DNA of 64,000 nucleotides from UBA6136 sp964386975. Lineage in GTDB: Bacteria; Pseudomonadota; Gammaproteobacteria; Methylococcales; Methylococcaceae. Of the stretch, positions 45,341 to 55,101 are shown piece after piece. The translations under genes and the position numbers were made by a program. Numbering within the stretch: the stretch's first letter is position 1; each line of letters opens with the position of its first letter. The stretch covers positions 88,967 through 152,966 of the forward strand of contig CAYLUS010000001.1 of NCBI GenBank assembly GCA_964386975.1, given 5' to 3'. The notes under the pieces are model-generated. The model was not told the DNA's origin, ran no database searches, and saw only the letters and a program-made list of their open reading frames with translations.

Positions 45341-48250
45341 TCCGGCCACCACGACATATTCATCTGTCATGACCAGGCATCAGCAACTCAGGTCAAGCGT
45401 CTCTCGGCTGCGCTCGCGGCCCGGGGCCTCTCTGCGTTTGCCCATGAAGGCACGGCGAGCCCTGACCTCGCCCCCAAGCTTGCGACTTCCAAATGCCTGC
45501 TCCTCTGGGGGAGCGAGGCCAGCTTCCGTTCGCGTGGCTGCCAAATGCACCTGGCGATGGCTTTCCTGGCTTCACACGCATCGGCCAGTTCAGGCTTGAG
45601 CCGGCTTTTGATCATCAACGCTGAGCCGGGTCTCAAACACATCTATCCCCTCCAGTTTCGATCTCGGGTTATCGCCAGCGCGCCCAGACTTGAATCCGGT
45701 CTGGACCACCCTGCGCTTGCAGGACTTCTGGAGCAGACCTGCAACTTGCTGCCCGGAACCCTTGGCGATTTCTACCCGGACCCCCAGTGGGGCTGGAGGC
45801 AGCCGTTTGACCGGCTGAGCCAGGCTTCAGACTATTTCGAAGGCCGAGAGCGCGAGATCTGGGACATCCATGAGGCGCTCACATCCGGGACGACTGACTC
45901 TGGCCCGACCCATCGTACCGCGGTTATTTCAGGCGCATCCGGGGTCGGCAAATCCGCACTCGCCAGAGAGTATGCGTTCCGTTTTGGAAGGGCTTTCCCT
46001 GGGGGGATCTTCAGGATCTCGGCGGCCGGTGCCCGACCCGCCATTCGTCTTCGCGATCTCGACATCAACCGGGTCCTCAAACCGCAACTACTGGCGCTGA
46101 TCCGGCAACTGATCCCGCAAAGTGAACTTCATGAAACCGATTCACTGGCGGCGATCATGAGCCAGCTCGGCAACCATCTGCATGAGTGCGGACGCCCATT
46201 TTTATGGGTCGTCGATGATCTACCAGAAGGCATTAATGGCCCCGTGCTGCGCCAATTTTCAGCACCCTCGACCGCTGAAGGCTCAGGCCACGGATCGACT
46301 CTTTTTATCTCCAGAAGCCAACGCTATGACGCCCGCTATGAACCCATCCATCTGCCGCCACTGGATGAATCCGCGGGACTGCAATTACTGACCCATGAGC
46401 GGATTCCATCCCGTACCGATGAGAGGGAAGCCGCCTACTGGCTGCTTGAGGAGCTTGGCCGGCACCCGCGCTTCGTCACTCTGGCTGCGGTGCTTGCGGA
46501 GGAGGACCCCAAGCACCGGCGCACGGCATTTCACGGCCTGATCAACAAGCTCACCCGAAAAAGCAAAGTCGCCGAAGAGGTTGCCGTCGAATTTGTCCGG
46601 GAACTGCCCTCAGACAGAGCGAAGCTCTGTGCCAACGCCATGACCGAGGCCCTTCATACGCTCGAGGGTTCGGCCAGAGACATTTTGAGACTGGCCGCGG
46701 GACTGGCCAGTGACCCGCTTCCGCTGGAATTCATCAGCCGCTGTCTGGTCCTTGGTGGCTTGAGCCCCGATGAACGCCAGGAAGATCTCTTCACCATCTT
46801 CCTCAACGAACCAGAGGAGGTACCTCTCAGCGAGGAAGCCGCCCTTGAATATGTCCGCCGGGGGGCCCTGATACTGGCTAGGCTGGGCCTTGCCGAGATC
46901 ACCGATAACGCGATTCGGGTCTATCCCCTGGTCAGCCGCATCCTCAACAAGGTCATTCCGACAAGCCCGAGACAGCAGCTCTTGAGAGAGTCTGCGCTGC
47001 AGGCCATCTACCTCCTTTCAGAAAAAGCGGCCGGCCAGTCGCAATGGCAGCCCCTGACCGCGCTTGCGCCACACGGACGCCAGTTGATCGGGGATCTGAG
47101 GGACCGGGCGATCGAGCCGGAAGACTCCCCGCCGGAAATCACCGGCAGGATTCGTCTGGCAATCCACCTCGCCGACCTTGACCTGCTCCTCGGTGACCGT
47201 GAGCAAGCCATTACCCTCTACCGATCGGCCAGCGCCTATCTGATTCGCGTGATGGCCATCGATCCGCATGACAGCGAGCGACAGCGAGACTTTGCCCGTA
47301 TCCAGGAACATCTTGGCGACCTTTTGAGTGAAGACGGCGATCTGGCAACGGCGTTGGACTACTACCGAAAAGGCTTGGGAATTCGTACCTTCATGGCCAA
47401 GCAGGAACACCTCGGGCCTGAGCGAATTGCCGACCCATTGAGGCTCCATACCAAAATCAGTGACTTGCAGCGACGCATGAAGGACCCGGAGGGTGCGCTG
47501 CAAAGCCAGCAGGCGGCACATGCATTACTGCTGAAAATGGCTGATCTCGCCCCGGATCAGCCAACGGTCGACTTTGATATCGTCCAAAGCCACCTCAACG
47601 CGGCCGAACTGAACATCACGCTCAACGCGCTTGATACGGCGATCCAGGAGCTTAAAAAAGCCCTTCCGCTGGCCGAAACCCTCTCACAGAGGCATCCAAA
47701 CGAGGTCCGATATCAGAGAATCCCTGCCCTTGCACACAATCGAATGGGGGACATCCTCAGGGCACGGGACGACCTTTCCGGCGCTCTTAACCGCTATCGG
47801 ATGGGCCTTGAGATCTATGAACAAATCGTCAAGCAACATCCAGAAGACGCCGAGAGCCAGCGCGAGAGAGCAACCTGCTACAACAGCCTTGGCGATACAC
47901 TTCTGAAACTGGATGACCCTCAAGAAGCGGACCAGCATTTCCTCAAATTTCTGGAAATCGCCTCTCAGCCGGTCAACCAGAAGGCCTTCCAGGGGTTACG
48001 GGCCCGCGCCATCGCGGCAGTTCAAATCAAGCTGGGCCAAAGCCGGGAGGCAGACAAGTCGCTGACGGCCGCGCATAACCGCTACCTTGCCGCCCGTAGC
48101 ATCATCGAGCGACTGGCGATCGATCACCCCGAGCATGCAAAACTCCGTGAGGATCTTGCCTGGCTGCGTGAAAAGATGAGCCGGATCAGCGAGAAAATCG
48201 AGGCCGAGCACCGTCGCATTGCTCGCAACCAGGCGGAAATCCAACCGTAG
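45338..48250 (+). CDS. TIR-like / STAND NTPase / TPR protein
   Basis: This 970-residue three-part protein starts with a TIR-like fold (about 4-140: HHDIFICHDQASATQVKRLS, CLLLWGSEASFRSRGCQMHL). At the SxWCxxE site the catalytic Glu is replaced by His71, so NADase activity is doubtful. The middle is an NB-ARC/STAND ATPase (about 165-500): YFEGREREIWDIHEAL, Walker A GASGVGKS (199-206), Walker B FLWVVDDLP (Asp293, Asp294) and TLFISRSQRY. The C-terminal part (about 590-960) is helical TPR repeats such as ALDYYRKGLGIRTF, AIQELKKALPLAETL and ALNRYRMGLEIYEQI. Such proteins sense a ligand by repeats and oligomerise by ATP; some are antiphage systems. It stands alone between mla and argS. Its function here is unknown. 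Confidence 0.83.
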   Translation: MSGHHDIFICHDQASATQVKRLSAALAARGLSAFAHEGTASPDLAPKLATSKCLLLWGSEASFRSRGCQMHLAMAFLASHASASSGLSRLLIINAEPGLKHIYPLQFRSRVIASAPRLESGLDHPALAGLLEQTCNLLPGTLGDFYPDPQWGWRQPFDRLSQASDYFEGREREIWDIHEALTSGTTDSGPTHRTAVISGASGVGKSALAREYAFRFGRAFPGGIFRISAAGARPAIRLRDLDINRVLKPQLLALIRQLIPQSELHETDSLAAIMSQLGNHLHECGRPFLWVVDDLPEGINGPVLRQFSAPSTAEGSGHGSTLFISRSQRYDARYEPIHLPPLDESAGLQLLTHERIPSRTDEREAAYWLLEELGRHPRFVTLAAVLAEEDPKHRRTAFHGLINKLTRKSKVAEEVAVEFVRELPSDRAKLCANAMTEALHTLEGSARDILRLAAGLASDPLPLEFISRCLVLGGLSPDERQEDLFTIFLNEPEEVPLSEEAALEYVRRGALILARLGLAEITDNAIRVYPLVSRILNKVIPTSPRQQLLRESALQAIYLLSEKAAGQSQWQPLTALAPHGRQLIGDLRDRAIEPEDSPPEITGRIRLAIHLADLDLLLGDREQAITLYRSASAYLIRVMAIDPHDSERQRDFARIQEHLGDLLSEDGDLATALDYYRKGLGIRTFMAKQEHLGPERIADPLRLHTKISDLQRRMKDPEGALQSQQAAHALLLKMADLAPDQPTVDFDIVQSHLNAAELNITLNALDTAIQELKKALPLAETLSQRHPNEVRYQRIPALAHNRMGDILRARDDLSGALNRYRMGLEIYEQIVKQHPEDAESQRERATCYNSLGDTLLKLDDPQEADQHFLKFLEIASQPVNQKAFQGLRARAIAAVQIKLGQSREADKSLTAAHNRYLAARSIIERLAIDHPEHAKLREDLAWLREKMSRISEKIEAEHRRIARNQAEIQP

Positions 48251-48344
48251 CCGAGTAGCGGCCCGCAATTGCGTTGTCAGCCATGCACCGATTTCGGGAT
48301 AATGGGCTGATTGCATCTCTTAACCTCTGTTATCCCCCGTCTTT

Positions 48345-50105
48345 ATGAAGAAGCATCTTCAAGGGCTCCTTGAAACCTCGGTGAACCGATTGAAAAGCGA
48401 GGGAGTCCTCCCTGTCGATCTGGTACCCACATGCCTTGTGGAACGTGCGCGCGACCCAAAACACGGGGATTTTGCGACCAATCTCGCAATGACTCTGGCC
48501 AAGCCCGCAGGCACCAACCCCCGACTGCTTGCCGAGCGACTGATCGCCGCTCTCCCACAGGATCCGGCAGTGCTGAAGGCCGAGATCGCAGGGCCCGGCT
48601 TCATTAATCTTTTTGTCGACCCCAAAGCCCAATATGCTGTCATTGAAGAGGTAATCAACGCTGGAGATGCTTATGGCCTCAGCGGCGTGGGTAAAGGTCT
48701 CAAGGTTCAGGTTGAGTTTGTTTCCGCAAACCCCACAGGCCCCCTGCACGTCGGACATGGCCGCGGAGCCGCCTATGGCTCGGTGGTCGCAAATCTTCTG
48801 GCGGCAGCCGGTTTCGATGTCCATCGCGAATACTACGTCAATGATGCCGGACGCCAGATGGACATTCTGGCCACCAGCGTCTGGTTGCGGTATCTCGAAA
48901 ATCAGGGTGAGCAGATCCCCTTTCCCAGCAATGGCTACCGCGGAGATTACGTTCGTGACATTGCCCGGCAACTGGCCCACGAATTCGGCGAACAACTGAG
49001 GCATCCCGCGGCCTCGGTTTTCATGGGATTGCCAGCGGACGAGCCGCAAGGCGGGGACAAGGAAGTGCACATTGATGCCCTGATCGACCGCGCCAAGACC
49101 CTGCTTGGGGCAGAGACCTATCTCAGCGTCTTTGATGCCGGCTTGAACAGCATCCTCAAGGACATTCAGGAGGACCTAATTGAATTTGGCGTCACGTTTG
49201 ATGCGTGGTTCTCCGAGCGCAGCCTCACCGAGGCCGGCGCCGTTGAAAAGGCGCTCAGTCGGTTGCGTGATGCGGGCTACCTCTATGTGAGTGAGGGTGC
49301 CACCTGGTTTGCTTCGTCGCGGCTTGGGGATGAAAAAGACCGCGTTGTGGTACGCGAAAATGGTCAGATGACCTATTTCGCATCGGACATTGCCTACCAC
49401 ATGCAGAAACTCGATCGCGGTTTCGACAGGGTCATCGACGTCTGGGGCGCAGACCATCATGGCTATGTGCCCAGGGTCAAAGCGGCCATGCAGGCCCTTG
49501 GAGGAGATGCGGGCAAACTGGAGGTCTTGCTGGTCCAGTTCGCGGTCCTCTACAGGGGCTCAGAAAAAGTCCAGATGTCGACCCGATCCGGTGAATTTGT
49601 AACCCTGAGACAACTGCGCGATGAGGTCGGACGGGACGCTGCTCGCTTTTTTTATGTCATGCGCAAGTCAGACCAGCACATGGATTTCGATCTCAAACTG
49701 GCTACCTCCAAGACCAACGAAAATCCGGTCTACTATGTTCAATATGCCCATGCGCGGGTCTGCAGCGTATTGCGCCAGTTGGACGAGAAGGCCCTTCCGC
49801 GAGACAGGGCAAACGGACTGGCGCATCGCGATCGCCTGACAGAAACCCACGAAATCGCTCTGGTCGCAACGCTTGCCCGTTATCCTGAGGTGGTTGAGCA
49901 AGCTGCGCTTCAGTATGCACCGCATCATCTGGTGCACTACCTGCGTGACCTTGCCGGTGAACTGCATACCTATTACAACGCGCATCAGTTCCTGGTCGAG
50001 GACGCCGCCCTGCGTGATGCCCGCCTCAATCTGATTGAGGCGGTCAAACAAGTCATTGTCAATGGCCTTGGCATTCTGGATGTCGGTGCTCCGGAGTCCA
50101 TGTAA
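48345..50105 (+). CDS. argS: Arginyl-tRNA synthetase
   Basis: This 586-residue class I synthetase has the N-terminal ArgRS domain (about 1-85), the HIGH-type motif ANPTGPLHVGHGRGAAYG and the KMSK-like QMSTRSGEFVTLRQL. A C-terminal DALR anticodon domain follows (HHLVHYLRDLAGELHTYYNA). It charges tRNA-Arg. The SPOR protein gene follows after 3 bases, an order also seen in pseudomonads. Confidence 0.97.
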   Translation: MKKHLQGLLETSVNRLKSEGVLPVDLVPTCLVERARDPKHGDFATNLAMTLAKPAGTNPRLLAERLIAALPQDPAVLKAEIAGPGFINLFVDPKAQYAVIEEVINAGDAYGLSGVGKGLKVQVEFVSANPTGPLHVGHGRGAAYGSVVANLLAAAGFDVHREYYVNDAGRQMDILATSVWLRYLENQGEQIPFPSNGYRGDYVRDIARQLAHEFGEQLRHPAASVFMGLPADEPQGGDKEVHIDALIDRAKTLLGAETYLSVFDAGLNSILKDIQEDLIEFGVTFDAWFSERSLTEAGAVEKALSRLRDAGYLYVSEGATWFASSRLGDEKDRVVVRENGQMTYFASDIAYHMQKLDRGFDRVIDVWGADHHGYVPRVKAAMQALGGDAGKLEVLLVQFAVLYRGSEKVQMSTRSGEFVTLRQLRDEVGRDAARFFYVMRKSDQHMDFDLKLATSKTNENPVYYVQYAHARVCSVLRQLDEKALPRDRANGLAHRDRLTETHEIALVATLARYPEVVEQAALQYAPHHLVHYLRDLAGELHTYYNAHQFLVEDAALRDARLNLIEAVKQVIVNGLGILDVGAPESM

Positions 50106-50108
50106 ATC

Positions 50109-50657
50109 ATGGCCAGAGACCTCAAGCACCGGATTCCATCGATCCGTGACCAGTCTCCTCAGCGTAAGCGAGGCAATGGCCTGGCCCGCCCTTTAGTCGG
50201 GCTGGTGGTGCTTTTCGTTATTGCAGGGGGTTTTTTCTCTCTAAATGGCCCCAAGACTCCGCCGGGACCGGGACCTGAACCCCAAGCCAAAGCGCCCGCA
50301 CCGCAGCCACTGGAACCGCGCTTTCGCTTTTTCAAGCTACTCGAAGACCAAGAGATTCGCATCAGCGAAAGCGAGGTCCACGCAGAACAACGCGCTGAGC
50401 GCATGGGTAGGCCACCCCGTGAGGGCGAATTCTTCGTTCAGGCCGGGGCTTTTCGCGACCGAAACACGGCCCAAGCCCTCAAAGAAACTCTGGTAGATCT
50501 CGGCAAGCTAAAACCTCACCTTGAGGAAATTCGGCTGGAATATGCCACCTGGTATCGGGTTCGACTCGGGCCTTACCGGAACCTTCGGCAGGCGAATCAG
50601 GTCCGCTTGTTTCTCAAGGAGCGATCCATCGACAGCATCCTTCAGGGCCAGAAATAG
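50109..50657 (+). CDS. FtsN-like SPOR-domain protein
   Basis: This 182-residue protein has a basic cytoplasmic tail (KHRIPSIRDQSPQRKRGNG), one membrane helix (LVGLVVLFVIAGGFFSL, about 27-43), a proline-rich linker (PKTPPGPGPEPQAKAPAPQP) and a C-terminal SPOR domain (about 105-180: FFVQAGAFRDRNTAQALKET, WYRVRLGPYRNLRQANQVRL). SPOR domains bind denuded septal glycan, so it probably works at the division site. It sits right after argS, as FtsN-like genes do in pseudomonads, but the hslVU genes that usually follow are absent. Confidence 0.88.
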   Translation: MARDLKHRIPSIRDQSPQRKRGNGLARPLVGLVVLFVIAGGFFSLNGPKTPPGPGPEPQAKAPAPQPLEPRFRFFKLLEDQEIRISESEVHAEQRAERMGRPPREGEFFVQAGAFRDRNTAQALKETLVDLGKLKPHLEEIRLEYATWYRVRLGPYRNLRQANQVRLFLKERSIDSILQGQK

Positions 50658-50692
50658 GCCGAAATCTCCACCCTTATCTCCGGGAGTACACC

Positions 50693-51076
50693 ATGCGCAT
50701 CCTGCATACCATGCTTCGTGTCGGCAATCTGGACCGTTCACTGGCGTTTTACACGGACGTTCTTGGCATGCGCCTGCTTCGGCGTCAGGATTATCCCGAA
50801 GGCGAGTTCACCCTTGCCTTCATCGGTTATGAGGAGGAAAAAGACGGCACCGTGATCGAACTGACTTACAACTGGGGCACCGACCACTATGAGATCGGCA
50901 CTGCATTCGGACATATCGCTCTTGAGGTCGAGGATGCGCAGAAAGCCTGCGAACTCACCCGGGCGCGTGGCGGTAAAGTAATCCGAGAGGCGGGGCCGAT
51001 GAAATTTGGCCCCACCATCATTGCTTTCATTGAAGACCCGGACGGGTACAAGATTGAGTTCATCCAAAAACACTGA
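50693..51076 (+). CDS. gloA: Lactoylglutathione lyase (glyoxalase I)
   Basis: This 127-residue protein keeps all four metal ligands at the E. coli GloA positions: His5, Glu56, His74 and Glu122. Motifs are HTMLRVGNLDRSLAFYTDVL and FIEDPDGYKIEFIQ. It isomerises the hemithioacetal of methylglyoxal and glutathione to lactoylglutathione, in the nickel-dependent short form. The next gene may start inside its last codons. Confidence 0.96.
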   Translation: MRILHTMLRVGNLDRSLAFYTDVLGMRLLRRQDYPEGEFTLAFIGYEEEKDGTVIELTYNWGTDHYEIGTAFGHIALEVEDAQKACELTRARGGKVIREAGPMKFGPTIIAFIEDPDGYKIEFIQKH

Positions 51077-52070
51077 AGCACCGGCGAGAGGACTCGGAAC
51101 GGAGAGCGACCCAGCGTCGATCGAGGGTGCTGCGCGAGCGCTCCAAAGAGGCGAACTGGTCGCATTTCCCACCGAGACGGTCTACGGGCTTGGCGCCGAT
51201 GCTGCCAATCCGGAGGCGGTCTCAAAAATCTTTACCCTCAAGCAGCGTCCCTCCAACCATCCCCTGATCGTCCATATTGGCGACCCCGATCACCTGCACC
51301 ACTGGGGCCGGGACATTCCAAAAACGGCCGAAAAATTGATGGCGGAATTCTGGCCTGGCCCTCTGACCCTGATTGTCCGCCGAGGCTTGACACCAATGGC
51401 CGTCACAGGAGGCCAGGACAGCGTAGGCATTCGCATGCCGTCCCATCCCGTCGCTCTCGCCCTGTTACGTCAATTTGGCGGCGCGGTTGCGGCACCCTCG
51501 GCCAATCGCTTCGGCCGGATCAGCCCGACGCAGTCTCGGCACGTCCGCGAGGAATTCGGGACAAACCTTGAGACCATCCTCGAGGGGGGGGCCTGCGCGG
51601 TCGGACTTGAATCCACAATCGTCAGCCTGATCGAATCCCAACCCCGGCTACTTCGTCCTGGCCACATCAGCCGAACCGCCCTCGAGACGGCTCTTGGCAC
51701 CCAGATCATCGAGGGGCCCTCGGCGGAATCAACACTCCGAGCCTCGGGTCTTCTGGCCTCACACTATGCACCAGAGACCCCGATGCGTCTGGTTGATGCC
51801 CCCCTGGCCAGAGACTGGATCGAAGCATCCCCGATCCCAAAACACAAGATTGCTTTTCTGGCACTGAATGACTCTCTGGCGGTCCCGCCCGCTGCCTGTC
51901 ATACCGTCGCCATGCCCGGCGACCCCGAGCACTACGGCCAGCAAATCTATGCCACGCTTCGCGCCCTCGACGGCCCGGCCTTTGATCTGATCCTTGTGGA
52001 AAAACCGCCTCAGACCGAAGCCTGGCAGGCCATCAACGACCGCCTCACCCGGGCCAGCCACGTCGACTGA
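51054..52070 (+). CDS. Sua5-type threonylcarbamoyl-AMP synthase
   Basis: This protein of about 338 residues has the YrdC/Sua5 domain (GELVAFPTETVYGLGADAAN; LKQRPSNHPLIVHIGD; APSANRFGRISPTQSR) and the extra C-terminal Sua5 domain (from LLASHYAPETPMRLVD). It makes threonylcarbamoyl-AMP for the t6A37 tRNA modification. The start is unclear: no ATG follows the gloA stop. In-frame candidates are TTG 51054 or ATG 51006, both inside gloA. The domain begins near DPASIEGAARALQRG, so TTG 51054 is enough. Confidence 0.9.
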   Translation: MSSSKNTEAPARGLGTESDPASIEGAARALQRGELVAFPTETVYGLGADAANPEAVSKIFTLKQRPSNHPLIVHIGDPDHLHHWGRDIPKTAEKLMAEFWPGPLTLIVRRGLTPMAVTGGQDSVGIRMPSHPVALALLRQFGGAVAAPSANRFGRISPTQSRHVREEFGTNLETILEGGACAVGLESTIVSLIESQPRLLRPGHISRTALETALGTQIIEGPSAESTLRASGLLASHYAPETPMRLVDAPLARDWIEASPIPKHKIAFLALNDSLAVPPAACHTVAMPGDPEHYGQQIYATLRALDGPAFDLILVEKPPQTEAWQAINDRLTRASHVD

Positions 52071-52096
52071 TTTTCACTCAGCCTCAAAAATCATCC

Positions 52097-53470
52097 ATGA
52101 TCAGCCTCGAAGAACTGGCCCGCTACATCCCGAACGCCCGCCTGATCGGTGACCCCAAGACCTGCGTCCGGGCAATCAGTACCGATACCCGAAAACTGGC
52201 CGGGGGGCCAACCTTTTTTGCCTTGCGGGGCGATCGGTTTGATGCGCATGATTTCCTGGAGGAGGCCGTTGCCGCGGGCGCCAGTGCATTGGTGGTTGAT
52301 CGCGAGGTATCCACACGCGTTCCGCAAATTGTGGTTCCCGATACACGTCAGGCTCTGGCGGACGCAGCACGGGGCTGGCGCCAACGCTTCAGCCTGCCAC
52401 TGATCGCCGTCAGCGGCAGCAACGGCAAGACAACCGTCACTCAAATGCTGGCGGTGATCCTTGCAAAAGCCGTGGGAGAGGCGCAGCGACTGGCGACGGT
52501 GGGCAACTTCAACAATGAGATCGGTCTTCCCTTGACCCTGCTTCGACTGCAACCCGAGCACCGTCTTGCCGTGGTTGAAATGGGCATGAACCACCCCGGA
52601 GAAATCGCGCGGCTGGCTTTCGTGGCCCAACCCACGGTAGCGCTTGTCAACAATGCGCAACGGGAGCATCAGGAATTCATGGGATCGGTTGCGGCAACCG
52701 CCTATGAGAATGGCGCATCAATTGAGGCACTGGGTCCTGATGGCATTGCCGTTTTTCCGGCAGATGATGCCTGTGCGCCCATCTGGAGGGAATTGGCCGG
52801 CAGCCGGTCCATCCTCGATTTTTCGAAAGGGGGTCAGGCCGCCGTGACCTATCAAGCCGACGAATGGCCCAAGGGCATGCGCCTTGCACTGGACACCCCC
52901 AATGGCCGAATCCAGGTTAACCTTGGCCTTTCAGGCGCCCATAACAGTCACAATGCGGCGGCAGCCGCATGCTCAGCGCTGGCTGCGGGGGTGTCTCTGG
53001 ATGCCATCGCCGCTGGCCTTGAAGCCTTTGAGGCCGTTCGGGGCAGAGGCGTTCAGACTGAGCTTGTGACCGGCACACTCTTGATTGATGATGCCTACAA
53101 CGCCAATCCAGACTCGGTGCGCGCGGCCATCGATGCCCTCAAATGTCGTTCGGGTAGCCGAATTCTCGTACTTGGGGACATGGGCGAGGTCGGCGATCAG
53201 GGACCTGCCTTTCACACGGAGATTGGCGCCTACGCCAAGGAGTGCCGCATCGATCAATTGTTCACCCTTGGCGACCTTGCAGCGCACAGTTCCCGGGCCT
53301 TTGGCGCGGCCGGCGCCGCACACCACGCCTCGATTGAAGACCTTGTCAGCGCCCTGAAACCCCTGTGCCTGGACGCGACCACGGTATTGATCAAAGGCTC
53401 TCGTTTCATGAAGATGGAACGCGTCATTGAGGCGTTGACCCACGCGCCCCTTAATACACCAGCGCCCTGA
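52097..53470 (+). CDS. murF: UDP-MurNAc-tripeptide-D-Ala-D-Ala ligase
   Basis: This 457-residue Mur ligase has an N-terminal domain (ISLEELARYIPNARLIGD), the ATP loop AVSGSNGKTTVTQMLAVIL (about 110-128), EMGMNHPGEIARLAFVAQPT, and DDAYNANPDSVRAAIDAL, which is MurF-type. It adds D-Ala-D-Ala to the UDP-MurNAc-tripeptide in the cytoplasm. It stands apart from the dcw cluster (no murE or mraY nearby). selO follows after 8 bases. Confidence 0.95.
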   Translation: MISLEELARYIPNARLIGDPKTCVRAISTDTRKLAGGPTFFALRGDRFDAHDFLEEAVAAGASALVVDREVSTRVPQIVVPDTRQALADAARGWRQRFSLPLIAVSGSNGKTTVTQMLAVILAKAVGEAQRLATVGNFNNEIGLPLTLLRLQPEHRLAVVEMGMNHPGEIARLAFVAQPTVALVNNAQREHQEFMGSVAATAYENGASIEALGPDGIAVFPADDACAPIWRELAGSRSILDFSKGGQAAVTYQADEWPKGMRLALDTPNGRIQVNLGLSGAHNSHNAAAAACSALAAGVSLDAIAAGLEAFEAVRGRGVQTELVTGTLLIDDAYNANPDSVRAAIDALKCRSGSRILVLGDMGEVGDQGPAFHTEIGAYAKECRIDQLFTLGDLAAHSSRAFGAAGAAHHASIEDLVSALKPLCLDATTVLIKGSRFMKMERVIEALTHAPLNTPAP

Positions 53471-53478
53471 CACCCGCG

Positions 53479-55101
53479 ATGACCGCCGCTACCCCAGATC
53501 CTCTGCTGTGCAAATCCATTGAATCCCTGCGGTTTCAATGCAGCTATACCCAGGCGCTACCTGAAGACCCCTCCAGCGACCCGAGCCCCCGCCAGGTGGA
53601 CCTGGCCAGCTACTCAAGGATCATGCCTGAGCCTGCACTCAACCCCCGACTGATCGCATACTCCAGCGTCCTCCTTGGGGAACTCGGTCTTGCCCCCGAA
53701 GCCGCTTGGCACCCCTCATTTCTTCAGGTTTTCTCAGGGCAGCGCATCCTGCCAGGCATGGAGCCGCATGCCTGCCGTTACGGCGGGCACCAGTTCGGTC
53801 ATTGGGCAGGGCAGTTGGGTGATGGGCGCGTTGTTAATCTTGGCGAATGCATTCCCCCGTCAGGACCGCCCCAAATGCTCCAGTTGAAAGGCGCCGGGCG
53901 AACCCCCTATTCGCGCTTTGCCGATGGCAAGGCTGTCCTCAGGTCTTCGCTCAGGGAGTTTCTCTGCAGCGAGGCGATGCATCATCTTGGAATCCCGACC
54001 ACACGGGCGCTCAGCCTGGTCACCACCGGCGAAGAGGTGATCCGCGACCTTCTCTATGATGGACATCCGCGCAGCGAACCCGGCGCCATCGTCTGCCGGG
54101 TCGCACCCTCCTTCCTGCGCTTCGGTCATTTTGAAATTCATGCCGCCAGGGGTGAGGAAGACTCCCTGCGGCAATTGGCAAGGTATGCCTTGAACCTCAG
54201 CGCTGGCAAACCCATCGATTCACCGACACCTTCGGATTACGCGACGTGGTTCGAGGGCGTCTGCAGCCGCACAGCTGAACTGATGATTGCCTGGCAGCGC
54301 GTTGGCTTTGTCCACGGCGTCATGAACACCGACAACATGTCGGTGCTGGGATTGACGATCGATTACGGCCCCTATGGCTGGCTGGAGGCCTATGATCCCG
54401 CCTGGACACCCAACACTACCGATGCGGCCGGTCGCAGGTATCGATTCGGCAATCAACCGGATGTAGCCCTCTGGAACCTCTCATGCCTGGCCGGCGCCCT
54501 CCTGAGCTTGGTCGGGGACAAGGCACCTTTGCTAGAGGCCCTTGAAACGTTCACCCGCACCTTCAAGGGCGGCTGGCAGAGGACAGTGCTCGAAAAGATC
54601 GGCCTCAGTCACTGCTCGCCGGAGACCCAAGCGCTCGTCGATGATTTGTTCTCGCTGCTGGAGGCCGCCGAGATGGACATGACGTTGTTCTTTCGCCTAC
54701 TGATGGCGTCAACGCATGAACGGGACCTGCAGAGTCCTTGCCCAGAATCAGCCGATCTGGCGTCTATCAGCTACCGCCAGGAGCCCTTTGATGAGAGCAT
54801 GCGGGCACGCTGGCGGGCGTGGTTCAGCGCCTACCATGGCATGCGCATGGCCGAATCGGCATCGCCTGAAGCCGCCATGACCCGCATGCAAAACGCCAAC
54901 CCCAAATTCATTCTGCGCAACTATCTGGTTCAGGAGGCGATCGAGGACGCTGAAGCGGGCGACCTGGGCCGCATTCGACGCCTTTACGAGCGGCTGCAAT
55001 CTCCCTATGCGGACCATCCGGATGATGGGCGCTGGTGTCAAAAACGGCCCCCATGGGCAGATCACAAGCCCGGGTGCTCCATGCTCTCCTGCAGCTCCTG
55101 A
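53479..55101 (+). CDS. selO: Protein adenylyltransferase SelO (YdiU family)
   Basis: This 540-residue pseudokinase-fold protein has YGGHQFGHWAGQLGDGRVVN, QLKGAGRTPYSRFADGKAVL and SSLREFLCSEAMHHLGIPTT, then GFVHGVMNTDNMSVLGLTID. It ends GCSMLSCSS; the cysteine near the end stands where animal SelO has selenocysteine. SelO transfers AMP to Ser, Thr or Tyr of proteins and protects against oxidative stress. The following unknown gene starts on the last base of its stop (TGATG). Confidence 0.95.
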   Translation: MTAATPDPLLCKSIESLRFQCSYTQALPEDPSSDPSPRQVDLASYSRIMPEPALNPRLIAYSSVLLGELGLAPEAAWHPSFLQVFSGQRILPGMEPHACRYGGHQFGHWAGQLGDGRVVNLGECIPPSGPPQMLQLKGAGRTPYSRFADGKAVLRSSLREFLCSEAMHHLGIPTTRALSLVTTGEEVIRDLLYDGHPRSEPGAIVCRVAPSFLRFGHFEIHAARGEEDSLRQLARYALNLSAGKPIDSPTPSDYATWFEGVCSRTAELMIAWQRVGFVHGVMNTDNMSVLGLTIDYGPYGWLEAYDPAWTPNTTDAAGRRYRFGNQPDVALWNLSCLAGALLSLVGDKAPLLEALETFTRTFKGGWQRTVLEKIGLSHCSPETQALVDDLFSLLEAAEMDMTLFFRLLMASTHERDLQSPCPESADLASISYRQEPFDESMRARWRAWFSAYHGMRMAESASPEAAMTRMQNANPKFILRNYLVQEAIEDAEAGDLGRIRRLYERLQSPYADHPDDGRWCQKRPPWADHKPGCSMLSCSS

